A stretch of 35,313 nt of DNA from Candidatus Zhuqueibacterota bacterium (GCA_014728115.1 WJME01000024.1:1-35313), one strand, 5' to 3'. Shown: positions 15,569 to 23,544, counted from the stretch's first letter. Notes: generated by a model not told the origin, from the letters alone. Numbers and translations are program-made.

Positions 15569-16273
15569 ATGAAACAATGGATTTTTCCTATTATAATTGT
15601 TTTGTACGGTACCATGTGCTCCCAATCAAATCCGGATCGTTCGTATGAACAAATGAGAGAGAATATGATAGAACAACAAATCAAAGCCAGGGGGATAAAG
15701 GATCAGCAAGTCCTGGAGGCGATAAAATCAGTTGAACGCCACGAATTCGTGCCTGAAGATCAACGTCAGTCAGCTTATGCTGATTCGCCTCTTCCCATCG
15801 GGCATGGGCAGACGATCTCACAACCCTATATTGTGGCTTATATGACCGAACAACTGAATCTGCAGGCAGATGAAAAGGTCCTGGAAATCGGTACAGGCTC
15901 GGGATACCAGGCTGCAGTTTTGGCCCATATCGTATCAGCGGTTTACACGATTGAAATTGTCAAGCCCTTGTGTGAAGACGCAAAGAAACGCCTAAAGCGT
16001 CTCAAATATGAAAATATCCATGTGATGTGCGGAGATGGCTATAAGGGCTGGCCGAAACACGCACCTTTTGATGCCGTTATTCTTACTGCAGCAGCCAAAA
16101 CGATTCCCCAACCTCTGATTGACCAATTGGCGGTCGGTGGCCGGCTAATTGCTCCTGTGGGTGAGTTATGGCAAGAATTGATTCTATTGAAAAGACTATC
16201 AAGCGATAAAGTGGAAAAACAAAAACTCATTCCCGTTCGTTTTGTACCGCTCACCGGTGATCATTCCAAGTGA
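15569..16273 (+). CDS. pcm: Protein-L-isoaspartate O-methyltransferase with apparent export signal
   Basis: 234 residues. The core matches PIMT: ERHEFVPEDQRQSAYADSPL, PIGHGQTISQPYIVAYMTE, the SAM-binding LEIGTGSGYQAAVLA near 105, and DAVILTAAAKTIPQPLIDQL. These enzymes methylate isoaspartyl residues with SAM to start repair of aged proteins. Unlike the 208-residue cytosolic E. coli enzyme, this one begins with a ~25-residue extension MKQWIFPIIIVLYGTMC that reads as a signal peptide, so export is predicted; periplasmic SAM is not expected. Translation from internal ATGs at 15653 or 15665 would give a cytosolic form. An earlier in-frame ATG at 15548 is also possible. No strong ribosome site decides the start. 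Confidence 0.9.
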   Translation: MKQWIFPIIIVLYGTMCSQSNPDRSYEQMRENMIEQQIKARGIKDQQVLEAIKSVERHEFVPEDQRQSAYADSPLPIGHGQTISQPYIVAYMTEQLNLQADEKVLEIGTGSGYQAAVLAHIVSAVYTIEIVKPLCEDAKKRLKRLKYENIHVMCGDGYKGWPKHAPFDAVILTAAAKTIPQPLIDQLAVGGRLIAPVGELWQELILLKRLSSDKVEKQKLIPVRFVPLTGDHSK

Positions 16274-16275
16274 GA

Positions 16276-16301
16276 CGAAACCTTTTCACCGTACATCCGT
16301 C
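16276..16301 (+). promoter_or_regulatory. Possible ECF-sigma promoter upstream of the PspC gene
   Basis: CGAAAC (16276-16281), a 16-bp spacer and CGTC (16298-16301) match the pattern of ECF promoters of the sigma-W/sigma-M type (TGAAAC-N16-CGTC). The predicted start leaves a ~20-nt leader with a GGAGG site. Chance occurrence cannot be excluded. Confidence 0.4.
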
Positions 16302-16330
16302 ATTATAAATGTACCTTTGAGGAGGTTTCT

Positions 16331-16999
16331 ATGAGTGAATACGAAAGAAAACTATATCGTTCCCGCCAGGATCGTATGATTGCTGGTGTCTGTGCAGGTT
16401 TTGCTGATTATTTTGCCATTGATGTAACCCTCGTGAGAATTGTATGGGCACTCTCTGTGTTTCTCAATGGCATCGGTTTAATTGCTTACCTGATCGCTTT
16501 ACTTGTCATCCCTGAAAATCCCGCTCATAAACATATCGAGAAAAAACAAGTCTCCTCTAATGCGGATTGGAGTTTGATTCTCGGTGCCATTTTGGTCGTC
16601 ATGGGCCTTTTGTTTCTCATGCACGAATGGTTTGGCTATTACTGGCGCTTTCACTGGCACTTTTTTCCGTTTACGTTTGTCCGATGGGATTTGATCTGGC
16701 CCGTTTTACTCATTCTTGTGGGTGTCTGGTTTGTGATGAAGAGTGTGCGGTCATCCGGAGAAGAAAAAGAAACATCACAAAAACCGCTGTACAGAAAGAA
16801 AGAAAATCGGATGATTGGCGGTGTGTGCAGCGGATTGGCTGAATACTGGAATATCGATGTGTCTCTGGTTCGTATCGTTTTTGTGGTGGCTGCTTTATTG
16901 ACCAGTATTCTGCTGGGCATCATTGCATATATATTGATGCTCATTGTATTACCGGAAAAATCCGATCAAATGACCGCAAGGACGACGAGTGAAGAATAA
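16331..16999 (+). CDS. Membrane protein with two PspC domains
   Basis: 222 residues. PspC domains occupy ~5-60 (LYRSRQDRMIAGVCAGFADY, DVTLVRIVWAL) and ~150-208 (LYRKKENRMIGGVCSGLAEY, DVSLVRIVFVV). They are clearly duplicated, each with an amphipathic start and a following helix. Between them lie two more membrane segments (~80-100, ~118-136) of the LiaF/DUF5668 type. PspC domains sense or relay envelope stress with PspA/PspB in Proteobacteria and occur in yvlC of Bacillus; no pspA is present here. AGGAGG sits 6 nt before the ATG. It forms a pair with the next gene. The precise function is not known. Confidence 0.88.
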   Translation: MSEYERKLYRSRQDRMIAGVCAGFADYFAIDVTLVRIVWALSVFLNGIGLIAYLIALLVIPENPAHKHIEKKQVSSNADWSLILGAILVVMGLLFLMHEWFGYYWRFHWHFFPFTFVRWDLIWPVLLILVGVWFVMKSVRSSGEEKETSQKPLYRKKENRMIGGVCSGLAEYWNIDVSLVRIVFVVAALLTSILLGIIAYILMLIVLPEKSDQMTARTTSEE

Positions 17000-17041
17000 T
17001 CAATGTCACCTGGCTTCTTCTGCGTCTAGGAGGGTTCTGAT

Positions 17042-17629
17042 ATGAAAAATTTATCATCTGTTTTTTTGGGTGTGGCTTTTATTCTCGCAGGTGTGGCTAT
17101 TCTGCTCAATCAGTATCAGGTATTGACATTCGGATGGACTCAATTCTATCCTCTGGCATTGATCGGTCTGGGTGTCTATTTTATACTCGATATCGTACAG
17201 GGGAACAAGGGCGCTATATTTTGGGCTACGATATCCATTCTGCTGGGTCTGTTTTTCTTTTTACGAAATTTTGGCTATATTCCATTTTTCTGGTTTGAAG
17301 AGTATTGGCCCTTGTTTATACTGATATTTGGTCTTGCCTTTATTAGTTTATTTGTGATGAAACCCGAAGATTGGGGTCTGTTGATTCCAGGGGTCGTTTT
17401 ATGCTTTATTGGACTTGCATTCGCTTCTTATACCATGGGATATCAGTGGTATTCTGTTATCTGTCGTTTTTGGCCACTTTTACTCGTTTTAATAGGGGTG
17501 GTTTTGATCGTGAATTCTATTCAGAGTCGAAAACGCCTTGTTGATCATTCCAACGATACCAATGCATCCGAGGAATCCGCAAAAGAATCCACACCCCCTT
17601 CTAAAAAAGGCGATAAAGAACAAGAATAG
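17042..17629 (+). CDS. LiaF-like multi-helix membrane protein
   Basis: 195 residues. About six membrane helices fill residues ~5-165, built from repeats of short hairpin units with the pattern FYPLALIGLGVYFIL, YWPLFILIFGLAFI and FWPLLLVLIGVVLIV, each beginning with aromatic-Trp/Tyr-Pro. This is the LiaI/LiaF transmembrane (DUF5668-type) repeat found next to PspC proteins. The hydrophilic tail (~30 residues, Ser/Lys/Glu rich) lacks the LiaF C-terminal domain. TAGGAGGG lies 8 nt upstream of ATG, 42 bp after the PspC gene, so co-transcription is likely. An envelope-stress role is inferred from family and partner only. Confidence 0.8.
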   Translation: MKNLSSVFLGVAFILAGVAILLNQYQVLTFGWTQFYPLALIGLGVYFILDIVQGNKGAIFWATISILLGLFFFLRNFGYIPFFWFEEYWPLFILIFGLAFISLFVMKPEDWGLLIPGVVLCFIGLAFASYTMGYQWYSVICRFWPLLLVLIGVVLIVNSIQSRKRLVDHSNDTNASEESAKESTPPSKKGDKEQE

Positions 17630-17684
17630 ATGAATCCGGACCTTTATTTGTTAATTTTAATCGTTCTCCCCTCTGCCTTTGGAC

Positions 17685-17713
17685 TTGCTTTTATCTAACA
17701 AAAGTGATATAAT
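17685..17713 (+). promoter_or_regulatory. Possible sigma70 promoter for the MscS gene
   Basis: A perfect TATAAT at 17708-17713 lies 17 bp after TTGCTT at 17685-17690. The -35 box is weak (3 of 6). Predicted start near 17720, inside the palindrome described next. Confidence 0.45.
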
Positions 17714-17714
17714 A

Positions 17715-17736
17715 GGCCTGTTCTCTGATACAGGCC
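17715..17736 (+). promoter_or_regulatory. Palindrome with CTGT-N8-ACAG core at the promoter start site
   Basis: GGCCTGT (17715-17721) and ACAGGCC (17730-17736) form a perfect 7-bp inverted repeat with an 8-nt centre. The core CTGT-N8-ACAG has the form of the proteobacterial LexA box and sits immediately downstream of a TATAAT. Alternatively it is a hairpin terminator of the preceding operon (followed by GAGTTTT), which is weaker because the T run is short. Confidence 0.4.
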
Positions 17737-17939
17737 GAGTTTTCCTGCCCTGTTATTCTTTTATTTGTTTGTCAAATAGAATCAGGTTATCCGTGCGTTG
17801 CTCTTTTATTTTTAAAATGGCCACTATTTTCCCATCTCGAGAGTTAAAGGCTTGGAATTTTCAATCATTTCTGATGGAAACCCTCATTTTCACGACAATA
17901 GAGATCCCAAATTACCCATCGAATATACAGGAGTGAACG

Positions 17940-19073
17940 ATGCAAGAGGTGATTAGATTCATCAATGAATACTTTACTTTTTTTGGTTTGCCGGGCACAA
18001 AGATTCTTGCGGTTGTGTTGGTACTGTTATTTGCAGTCTTGTTGCGCAAAGTGTTTTCACTTTGGATCATTCATTATCTGAAAAAGTGGGCAGCCCGAAC
18101 AGAATCGGATCTCGATGATGCCTTGATTCATATTCTCAATCCTCCCTTACAGTTTTTAATTCTTTTGTCCGGCTTGATGATCGCGACCTGGCTTGTCGGT
18201 TCGCTGACTCCCAGCCTCGATGAGTTTGTACAAAAGCTGTTACAGTTTGGGTTTGTTATAGTGATCTGCTGGCTGATCTATCGTAGTGCCGATGTATTCA
18301 GTGGGTTTCTGGGCAAACTGGCCGGTCGCACCGATACCGAACTCGATGATCTCCTGGTTCCTTATCTAAAAAAAGTGATCAAAATCGCTGCTGTATTGAT
18401 GGTTATTATCAAAGCAGCCGAGGTCTTTTTGGGCATGTCTGCTGCTGCCCTGTTCGGGTTACTGGGTGGTATGGGCTTGACTTTAGGCTTGGTCTTTAAA
18501 GATATTATTGCCAATTGGTTTGGCTGTGGAGTGATCTATATCGATAATCTCTTCCGTGAAGGGGATTGGGTGCAGCTCGATGCCGGGAATATTGTTGATG
18601 CAGATGTAGAAGAGATCGGCATCAGGAGCACAAAATTTCGAAATTTTGATAAAACCCTGTCCATTGTACCTAACGCCACCATTGCCAATGCTGTCGTTAA
18701 AAATTGGTCCAGAATGTACAAACGTCGGGTCAGCTATAATTTTACGATCGACGGTCTAAATCAGGGAAAACTAGAACAGATCTTGCAAGGCATACGTCAA
18801 ATCCTGTCAGACCATAAAGGCGTCAATCAGGAATTCCATATGGTCAATTTTAGAGAGCTGGCAGGCAATAGCCGTGTGATCCGGCTCTATTATTTTACAA
18901 ACACAACGGTCTGGAAAGAGCATGAAGCGGTGCGCGAAGATGTGAATTTAAAGATTCTGTCTTTGTTTGAAAAAGAAAAGATCGAAAATCTGGCCTATAC
19001 GGTTGTGGATCTCAGTGATGATCGACCGGATAATTATCGCGAGCAGGTCGATCATTCAGGGAAATCTGCCTAG
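17940..19073 (+). CDS. Small-conductance mechanosensitive channel family protein (MscS)
   Basis: 377 residues. Four or five membrane helices (~15-38, 70-92, 98-118, 150-172, 173-200) precede the MscS beta domain. The pore-lining helix is GLLGGMGLTLGLVFKDIIAN with the Gly/Ala packing typical of MscS, followed by GVIYIDNLFREGDWVQLD and the RSTKFRNFDKTLSIVPNATI signature. The C-terminal alpha/beta domain is at ~270-355. Such channels open on membrane tension to release solutes after osmotic downshift. It is larger than E. coli MscS (286), having extra N-terminal helices with an acidic TESDLDD/TDTELDD repeat in the cytoplasmic loops. GGAG lies ~7 nt before the ATG. No terminator was seen between it and the convergent SUMF1 gene. 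Confidence 0.93.
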   Translation: MQEVIRFINEYFTFFGLPGTKILAVVLVLLFAVLLRKVFSLWIIHYLKKWAARTESDLDDALIHILNPPLQFLILLSGLMIATWLVGSLTPSLDEFVQKLLQFGFVIVICWLIYRSADVFSGFLGKLAGRTDTELDDLLVPYLKKVIKIAAVLMVIIKAAEVFLGMSAAALFGLLGGMGLTLGLVFKDIIANWFGCGVIYIDNLFREGDWVQLDAGNIVDADVEEIGIRSTKFRNFDKTLSIVPNATIANAVVKNWSRMYKRRVSYNFTIDGLNQGKLEQILQGIRQILSDHKGVNQEFHMVNFRELAGNSRVIRLYYFTNTTVWKEHEAVREDVNLKILSLFEKEKIENLAYTVVDLSDDRPDNYREQVDHSGKSA

Positions 19074-19095
19074 ATGAATGGTGAAAAGATGGTTC

Positions 19096-19920
19096 TTACT
19101 TTGTCCGAGTTCGAGAATAATCTTTCACACATCTAAACCCGACATTAAAATCGACCCAATTAGGAGGCAGTGCATTACGATAATAGACACGGTTACAGGA
19201 GGGGCCTGAATGCCAGCCCCCTCCACGGATTATTCTAAAGCGTCCGCTGGGCGGGCCTTTGGGATTATCATAGACGCTTTGCGCGTAATAGCTTTCTGAA
19301 TATCGATCTGCTACCCATTCTACGACATTACCGGCCATATCGTAAAGACCATAGCCATTAGGAGGAAATGATCCCACGCGCACAGTGCCTTTATGCTTGG
19401 AGCGCCCCGTATTGGCATCATTTTCATCCAGTTGATCGCCATTCGGGAAATTTTTTCCGATCAATCCTCCCCTGGCGGCGTATTCCCATTCTGCTTCAGT
19501 AGGCAATCTTCCACCCCGCCACTTGGCATATTTTTTTGCATCAAACCAGCTTATTCCTGTTACGGGATGATCGGGATAATCGATTCCGGAACGAAAAGGG
19601 TCCATCTCCCAGAATTCGGGTAATCTGTGTCCTGTTTCCTGACAGAATTGATAGTACATCGCGTTGGTCACTTCAGTCTTTTCGATGTAAAAATCTGACA
19701 CGAGAACCTTGTGAACAGGCGCATGATCTCCCTTTCCAGCGTGGCCCATAGAGAATTCCTGCCCTTTGATCAGCACCCATTCGGCGTCAGTACTTTTGTC
19801 TGTTCTCTTTGTATTTGTCCGAGTGTCCTGAGAAAATGACAGGCTCGTAATACATATCAGAGAAACCAAACTCCCGATCAACGATATTTTGTGCTTAAAG
19901 CCGAGCCGTGACGTATTCAT
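19096..19920 (-). CDS. Secreted SUMF1/formylglycine-generating-enzyme-like protein
   Basis: 274 residues. A signal peptide (HKISLIGSLVSLICITSLSF then SQ) gives an exported product. The rest is a SUMF1/FGE fold: EFSMG, VLVSDFYIEKTEVTNAMYYQ, HPVTGISWFDAKKYAKWRGG, RLPTEAEWEYAARGG, GLYDMAGNVVEWVADRY and the end motif VGFRCVKD. True FGE enzymes use two copper-binding cysteines in a GGS(F/W)xCxxxxC-type segment; here the matching stretch is RGGGWHSGPSCNR, with Ser in place of the first cysteine. It is therefore probably not an active sulfatase-maturing enzyme but one of the many SUMF1 relatives used as binding domains. No sulfatase gene is in the window. It overlaps the App1 gene by 4 bp (ATGA). 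Confidence 0.88.
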   Translation of the reverse strand: MNTSRLGFKHKISLIGSLVSLICITSLSFSQDTRTNTKRTDKSTDAEWVLIKGQEFSMGHAGKGDHAPVHKVLVSDFYIEKTEVTNAMYYQFCQETGHRLPEFWEMDPFRSGIDYPDHPVTGISWFDAKKYAKWRGGRLPTEAEWEYAARGGLIGKNFPNGDQLDENDANTGRSKHKGTVRVGSFPPNGYGLYDMAGNVVEWVADRYSESYYAQSVYDNPKGPPSGRFRIIRGGGWHSGPSCNRVYYRNALPPNWVDFNVGFRCVKDYSRTRTK

Positions 19921-21089
19921 TTCACGCTTCCTTTTTTGTCGATCTCGCTCTCTTTTTTTACTTGGTCGAGCATTTTTTCACTGATCCAGCCGTTATCAAA
20001 GGCGTGTTGTGCCATGGTCTGGCTATCCTGGGCGAGAAAGAGCATGCTGTTTGCCTTTAGTACCTCGCCAGCCAATTTGCGGATGACCTCCATGCGTTTG
20101 GGATCGGGTTTGTAATTGCGAATATAGACACAGACGATACGATCGGGATAGTCATGCACCACTTGATGATATATTTCAGGATCTTCCTGACCACTGTCAC
20201 CGATTAGGAAAAAGCGTAGGTCTGGGTAGGCATCCAGGATCGGCTGCACGAGTCCGAGTTTGTGCTCTTTTTGCCGGGTCGGTAATATCTCTTCTTTTGA
20301 AATGCCCCAATTTCTCATTAAAATGGGACCGATTGGGATATCCTGCAGTTCAAAAAACTCTAAAAAAACATCATATATATTCCACATTCCGCTGGTGACA
20401 TAGAAAAAGGGATTGTTTTCCTGTTCTGACTTGCCAGCATGCAATGCCCGGTAAAAAGCCGAGCCCCCTGGAAAAGGTTGCCGGGTACGGGCGTTGGCAA
20501 GGAAAACATTATAGGCCATACGAAAAACATGGGGGGCACTGGTGTGGATGATCGTGTCATCGATGTCGCTGATGACCCCATATTGGGCACGGCGGGACGG
20601 AATGAGGACTTTGCCTCGTGCATGAACGGCTTCTGGCTGGCGTCTGGATTTTGGAGAAATAAGGGATAAATGGATGTGCGCCCAATCTCCTTGCAGATGC
20701 AGCTTTTTTTGAGGTTCAAAAACGGCTTGAAACATTCCCTCTTCATCGGCTGTGATTTCTTTTTTTTGATCCTGGAATTCTGCTACAAGCCGTGCATAAG
20801 GTATTTCCCAGCTATCGATTCTCTTGATCATGCTCCAGAGATTTCGCCAAACACTGTCCTCTTTACCTGCTGGGGGGATATGTCTGTCAGTAAGAACACG
20901 TCCATTGAATAAGATCCGTTTCTCACTGCCATAACCGATATAGGGAACAATTTTTATGGGGCCGGGTCCGCCAGTAAGCCTCACCAGCTTGGTCTTGAGA
21001 GTATCGAACCAAGTTTCCATGCTGTGGATCCAGGGAGCGATCTTTTTTTGCCAATCGGACAAGAGGTTTTCCTCGGGTAGAACCAACAT
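19917..21089 (-). CDS. App1-family phosphatase (DUF2183)
   Basis: 390 residues from ATG 21089. The C-terminal half holds the App1/DUF2183 HAD-like phosphatase domain: GVISDIDDTIIHTSAP near 172 (DxDxT nucleophile motif), FFYVTSGMWNIYDVFLEFFE, RQKEHKLGLVQPILDAYPDL and FLIGDSGQEDPEIYHQVV. The N-terminal ~165 residues (IVPYIGYGSEKRILFNGRVL) form the conserved beta-rich part of bacterial members. Yeast App1 is a phosphatidate phosphatase; the bacterial substrate is unknown, perhaps a lipid. The frame stays open upstream to a TTG at 21194, but a candidate promoter overlaps that region, so 21089 is preferred; no ribosome site decides it. The end overlaps the SUMF1 gene by 4 bp, so both are one operon. 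Confidence 0.85.
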   Translation of the reverse strand: MLVLPEENLLSDWQKKIAPWIHSMETWFDTLKTKLVRLTGGPGPIKIVPYIGYGSEKRILFNGRVLTDRHIPPAGKEDSVWRNLWSMIKRIDSWEIPYARLVAEFQDQKKEITADEEGMFQAVFEPQKKLHLQGDWAHIHLSLISPKSRRQPEAVHARGKVLIPSRRAQYGVISDIDDTIIHTSAPHVFRMAYNVFLANARTRQPFPGGSAFYRALHAGKSEQENNPFFYVTSGMWNIYDVFLEFFELQDIPIGPILMRNWGISKEEILPTRQKEHKLGLVQPILDAYPDLRFFLIGDSGQEDPEIYHQVVHDYPDRIVCVYIRNYKPDPKRMEVIRKLAGEVLKANSMLFLAQDSQTMAQHAFDNGWISEKMLDQVKKESEIDKKGSVK

Positions 21090-21164
21090 TTTATACTTGA
21101 ATCGGTAGGCATATTGACCTCCAAAGTAACACAACCCCGAGTGGGAATCAAGTTTTTTATTCGA

Positions 21165-21194
21165 AAAATACAGTTGGCTAAGGGCGTGTTTCAA
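21165..21194 (-). promoter_or_regulatory. Possible sigma70 promoter of the App1-SUMF1 operon
   Basis: On the - strand TTGAAA (21194-21189) and TATTTT (21170-21165) are separated by 18 bp. Start near 21158 leaves a ~70-nt leader to ATG 21089. Moderate match only. Confidence 0.35.
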
Positions 21195-21267
21195 GAATTT
21201 GCACGGGGAGGCAGCGGAATCAAACCCTATGGTGTGGTGGATGTTTCTTTTATCCTATGATAGTATT

Positions 21268-21297
21268 AAAAAAAGGCCGATAAAGCGGCCTTTTTTT
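21268..21297 (-). terminator. Intrinsic terminator after the flotillin gene
   Basis: AAAAAAAGGCCG and CGGCCTTTTTTT flank a 6-nt loop, so the element is symmetric and could stop transcription from either side. It lies 66 bp beyond the flotillin stop and separates it from the App1 operon. Confidence 0.88.
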
Positions 21298-21362
21298 CAA
21301 AGTTCCAAACGTTTGTTTTAGCGATCATCATATATGCCCGAGAGGTATAACAATAAATCACC

Positions 21363-22805
21363 TTATTTTTCTTTTTCTTGCTTTTTTATCGTCTCTGGCT
21401 TTTCAGCTTTAACCGGGGCTATTGTTTTTTCATCTGCCATCTTGCCCAGGTATTCGGGCAATTCCACACCGGCCATAGACGCCAGCTCTTGCAATGGGGG
21501 AAGGCTTTTGATAAAGTTGGATAAAAAGGAGGCTGTGGATGATCCTTTACCATTGGAATCGCCTGAATCCCACACGGTGATCTTGTCGATTTTCAGGTTC
21601 TTGATCGCCTCAACCTGTCTTGAGACGATTTCCTCCAGTTTTTCGATCATAAGCAGGGTTGCGGCTGCCTTGACATCGCTGTTACAGCTCTTGACGAGGT
21701 TATTATATCCATCGGCTTTGGATTTCAAGAGTTTGAGCAAGCCATCTGCTTCGGCCTCGTACTTTAACAAAATGGAATCTGCTGTTCCCTTGGCTACTCT
21801 GCGAATACGCTCAGCCTCAGCCTCTGCATCGATCTCGATCTTGCGCTTTTCGATCTCTTTTTTGACCACATCTTCAGCGGTGAGTCGTTCCTGTTCAGCC
21901 CGATATTGAGCCTTTTGTATTTCGACTTCGGCATCCCGGCGTGCCACTTCTCCACGTTGTTTTGCTGCTGCTTCGCGTACATATAGCTCGGCGTTAGAGT
22001 TGGCAATATCCGCCTTTGCCGTATTCTCTCCGGCCACGGCCTCTGCCTCCTGGCCCTGGACAAATATGCGCTGATCCGCTTCTGCTTTTTTCTTGCCTTT
22101 TTCAGCCTCAGCCATATTTTCAGCCACGCGGATCACCTTTTCCCGGTTGGCTTCTGCCTCACCGATGGCACCTAATTTTTCCTGTTCGGCTACGTCCTTG
22201 CGAGCTTTATTGATCGCTTCGGCTGCTGCCTTTTTCCCGATGCTTTCGATATAGATCGATTCGTCGGTAATATCCGTGATGTTGACATTGATCAGATAAA
22301 GGCCGATCTTGTTCAATTCGGGCTCTACATTTTTGCGAATGGATTCTAAAAAGCTTTCCCGGTCCTGATTGATCTGTTCGATAGTCAAAGATGCGACGGT
22401 CAAACGCAATTGTCCAAAAATGATTTCTTTGGCCATGTCTTCGATGGCAGAAGAGGGCAAGCCGAGTAGACGTTCGGCTGCATTGTTCATAATCGCTGCA
22501 TCTGTACTGATACCCACCGTAAAGGTACTGGGAACATTGATCCGGATATTTTGAAACGACAGTGCACCCTGTAATGGAATACTAATCGTCATGGGTGTGA
22601 GGCTCAGATAAGCATAATCCTGAATCAGAGGCCACACAAACGTACCTCCACCATGCATACATCGTGCAGATCTTCCCTGAGCAACTTTACCGTAAATGAC
22701 AAGGATGCGATCCGAGGGGCATCGCCGATAGCGGGCAGTGATAAACAGTACAGTGGAAAAAAAGAGGATAATGAACGCACCAATCGCTAACACCCAAATA
22801 TCCAT
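21363..22805 (-). CDS. Flotillin-family SPFH protein (FloT/YqiK-like)
   Basis: 480 residues. An N-terminal hydrophobic segment (WVLAIGAFIILFFSTVLFIT) anchors it. The SPFH/band-7 domain spans ~35-200 (RILVIYGKV, NVNITDITDES). A long Ala/Glu-rich coiled coil (~200-370; EAEANREKVIRVAENMAEAE, AEAEAERIRRVAKGTAD) and the flotillin end (ATLLMIEKLEEIV, KNLKIDKITVWDSG) follow. Bacterial flotillins form membrane microdomain scaffolds. The C-terminal ~40 residues are Lys/Glu/Pro rich and variable. AGGAG is ~7 nt upstream of ATG. The NfeD-like gene lies 24 bp upstream on the same strand, the classic yuaF-yuaG type pair. Confidence 0.94.
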   Translation of the reverse strand: MDIWVLAIGAFIILFFSTVLFITARYRRCPSDRILVIYGKVAQGRSARCMHGGGTFVWPLIQDYAYLSLTPMTISIPLQGALSFQNIRINVPSTFTVGISTDAAIMNNAAERLLGLPSSAIEDMAKEIIFGQLRLTVASLTIEQINQDRESFLESIRKNVEPELNKIGLYLINVNITDITDESIYIESIGKKAAAEAINKARKDVAEQEKLGAIGEAEANREKVIRVAENMAEAEKGKKKAEADQRIFVQGQEAEAVAGENTAKADIANSNAELYVREAAAKQRGEVARRDAEVEIQKAQYRAEQERLTAEDVVKKEIEKRKIEIDAEAEAERIRRVAKGTADSILLKYEAEADGLLKLLKSKADGYNNLVKSCNSDVKAAATLLMIEKLEEIVSRQVEAIKNLKIDKITVWDSGDSNGKGSSTASFLSNFIKSLPPLQELASMAGVELPEYLGKMADEKTIAPVKAEKPETIKKQEKEK

Positions 22806-22829
22806 GACGGTTCTCCTAAAGTGCCGTGA

Positions 22830-23408
22830 TCAGACCCGACTCACGACCAGTACGTTGCCATTCACGAGCCTGAGGACCTGAACTCGTTCGCCTGTTTTGA
22901 TTTCTGTTTTATCATGAGAAATCGCATTAAAGATTCGCAGTCGATCCTGTACATTGAGCTGTACTTGTCCGGAATTATTTTCAGGTATCGTGAGATAGAC
23001 TGTACCTTGAGCTCCGATAGCGGCATTCATATCGAGCGAACCGTCAGACTGCAATTTTTTCATGCTGGTAAATATTTTTGCGGTGAGCCAAAGTGTGAAT
23101 AAACCTGCCAAAAGTCCGCCAGCAATGGACCACAACGCTCCCGCCTGACTTTCTTGTGAAAGAGCCAAGCCCACGAGTCCGAACATCATGAAAAATCCTG
23201 TCAAACCTTGCACAGATAAAAGTTTAACGCTGGCATCGGCATCGCTGTGTTCGAGATTGAAATCATCTGCAACATCTCCTCCACCACCATCGGCATCCCC
23301 CCCTATAAACATGAGAATGGTTCGGACCAGAAAAGAAAGACCTCCCAGCAGTGCGGAAAGAAAAAACATCTTTTCCAGCGAATCAAGCTGAGAATAATAG
23401 TCTATCAT
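22830..23408 (-). CDS. NfeD/YuaF-like membrane protein
   Basis: 192 residues. Three membrane helices (~12-36, 66-86, 90-112) are split by a Gly/Asp-rich loop (FIGGDADGGGGDVADDF), which is characteristic of YuaF-like proteins near flotillins. The C-terminal ~65 residues (AAIGAQGTVYLTIPENNSG, GERVQVLRLVNGNVLVVSRV) are the NfeD OB-fold, which helps the partner flotillin assemble. The serine-protease domain of long NfeD proteins is absent. ATG 23408 is chosen because GGGAG lies 7 nt upstream; a TTG two codons earlier is less likely. It is the first gene of the nfeD-flotillin operon behind a good promoter. Confidence 0.9.
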   Translation of the reverse strand: MIDYYSQLDSLEKMFFLSALLGGLSFLVRTILMFIGGDADGGGGDVADDFNLEHSDADASVKLLSVQGLTGFFMMFGLVGLALSQESQAGALWSIAGGLLAGLFTLWLTAKIFTSMKKLQSDGSLDMNAAIGAQGTVYLTIPENNSGQVQLNVQDRLRIFNAISHDKTEIKTGERVQVLRLVNGNVLVVSRV

Positions 23409-23491
23409 TGCCAACTCCCTGTTTTATGAGGTTCATTATCGACAGAGCAAAATCGTATTCCTCGTTGCTGATCTCCCCCGGATGGTGCTGA

Positions 23492-23520
23492 AAAATAGCA
23501 CAATTCTGATTTACAGTCAA
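23492..23520 (-). promoter_or_regulatory. sigma70-like promoter of the NfeD-flotillin operon
   Basis: On the - strand TTGACT (23520-23515), 17-bp spacer, TATTTT (23497-23492). Start near 23485, leader about 77 nt. Diverges from the promoter at 23545-23572. Confidence 0.55.
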
Positions 23521-23544
23521 GGGTTTTTATGACGATTCATCGCT

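Larger units (their letters stand above)
17630..17939 (+). other. Intergenic region before the MscS gene
   Basis: About 310 bp without a credible gene. It contains a possible promoter (17685-17713), a 22-bp interrupted palindrome over the predicted start (17715-17736) and an AT-rich leader of ~200 nt ending in CAGGAG, the ribosome site of mscS. A short hydrophobic reading frame (17630-17698) and an 85-codon frame (17679-17936) have no coding character. Confidence 0.7.

Noticed and set aside
16291..16314. GTACAT/ATGTAC inverted repeat before the PspC gene
   Set aside because: 6-bp arms with a 12-nt loop overlap the candidate ECF promoter; too weak to call an operator or terminator.
17679..17936. 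85-codon open frame before the MscS gene
   Set aside because: Crosses the promoter and palindrome, has no ribosome site and an unstructured composition; better read as leader sequence.
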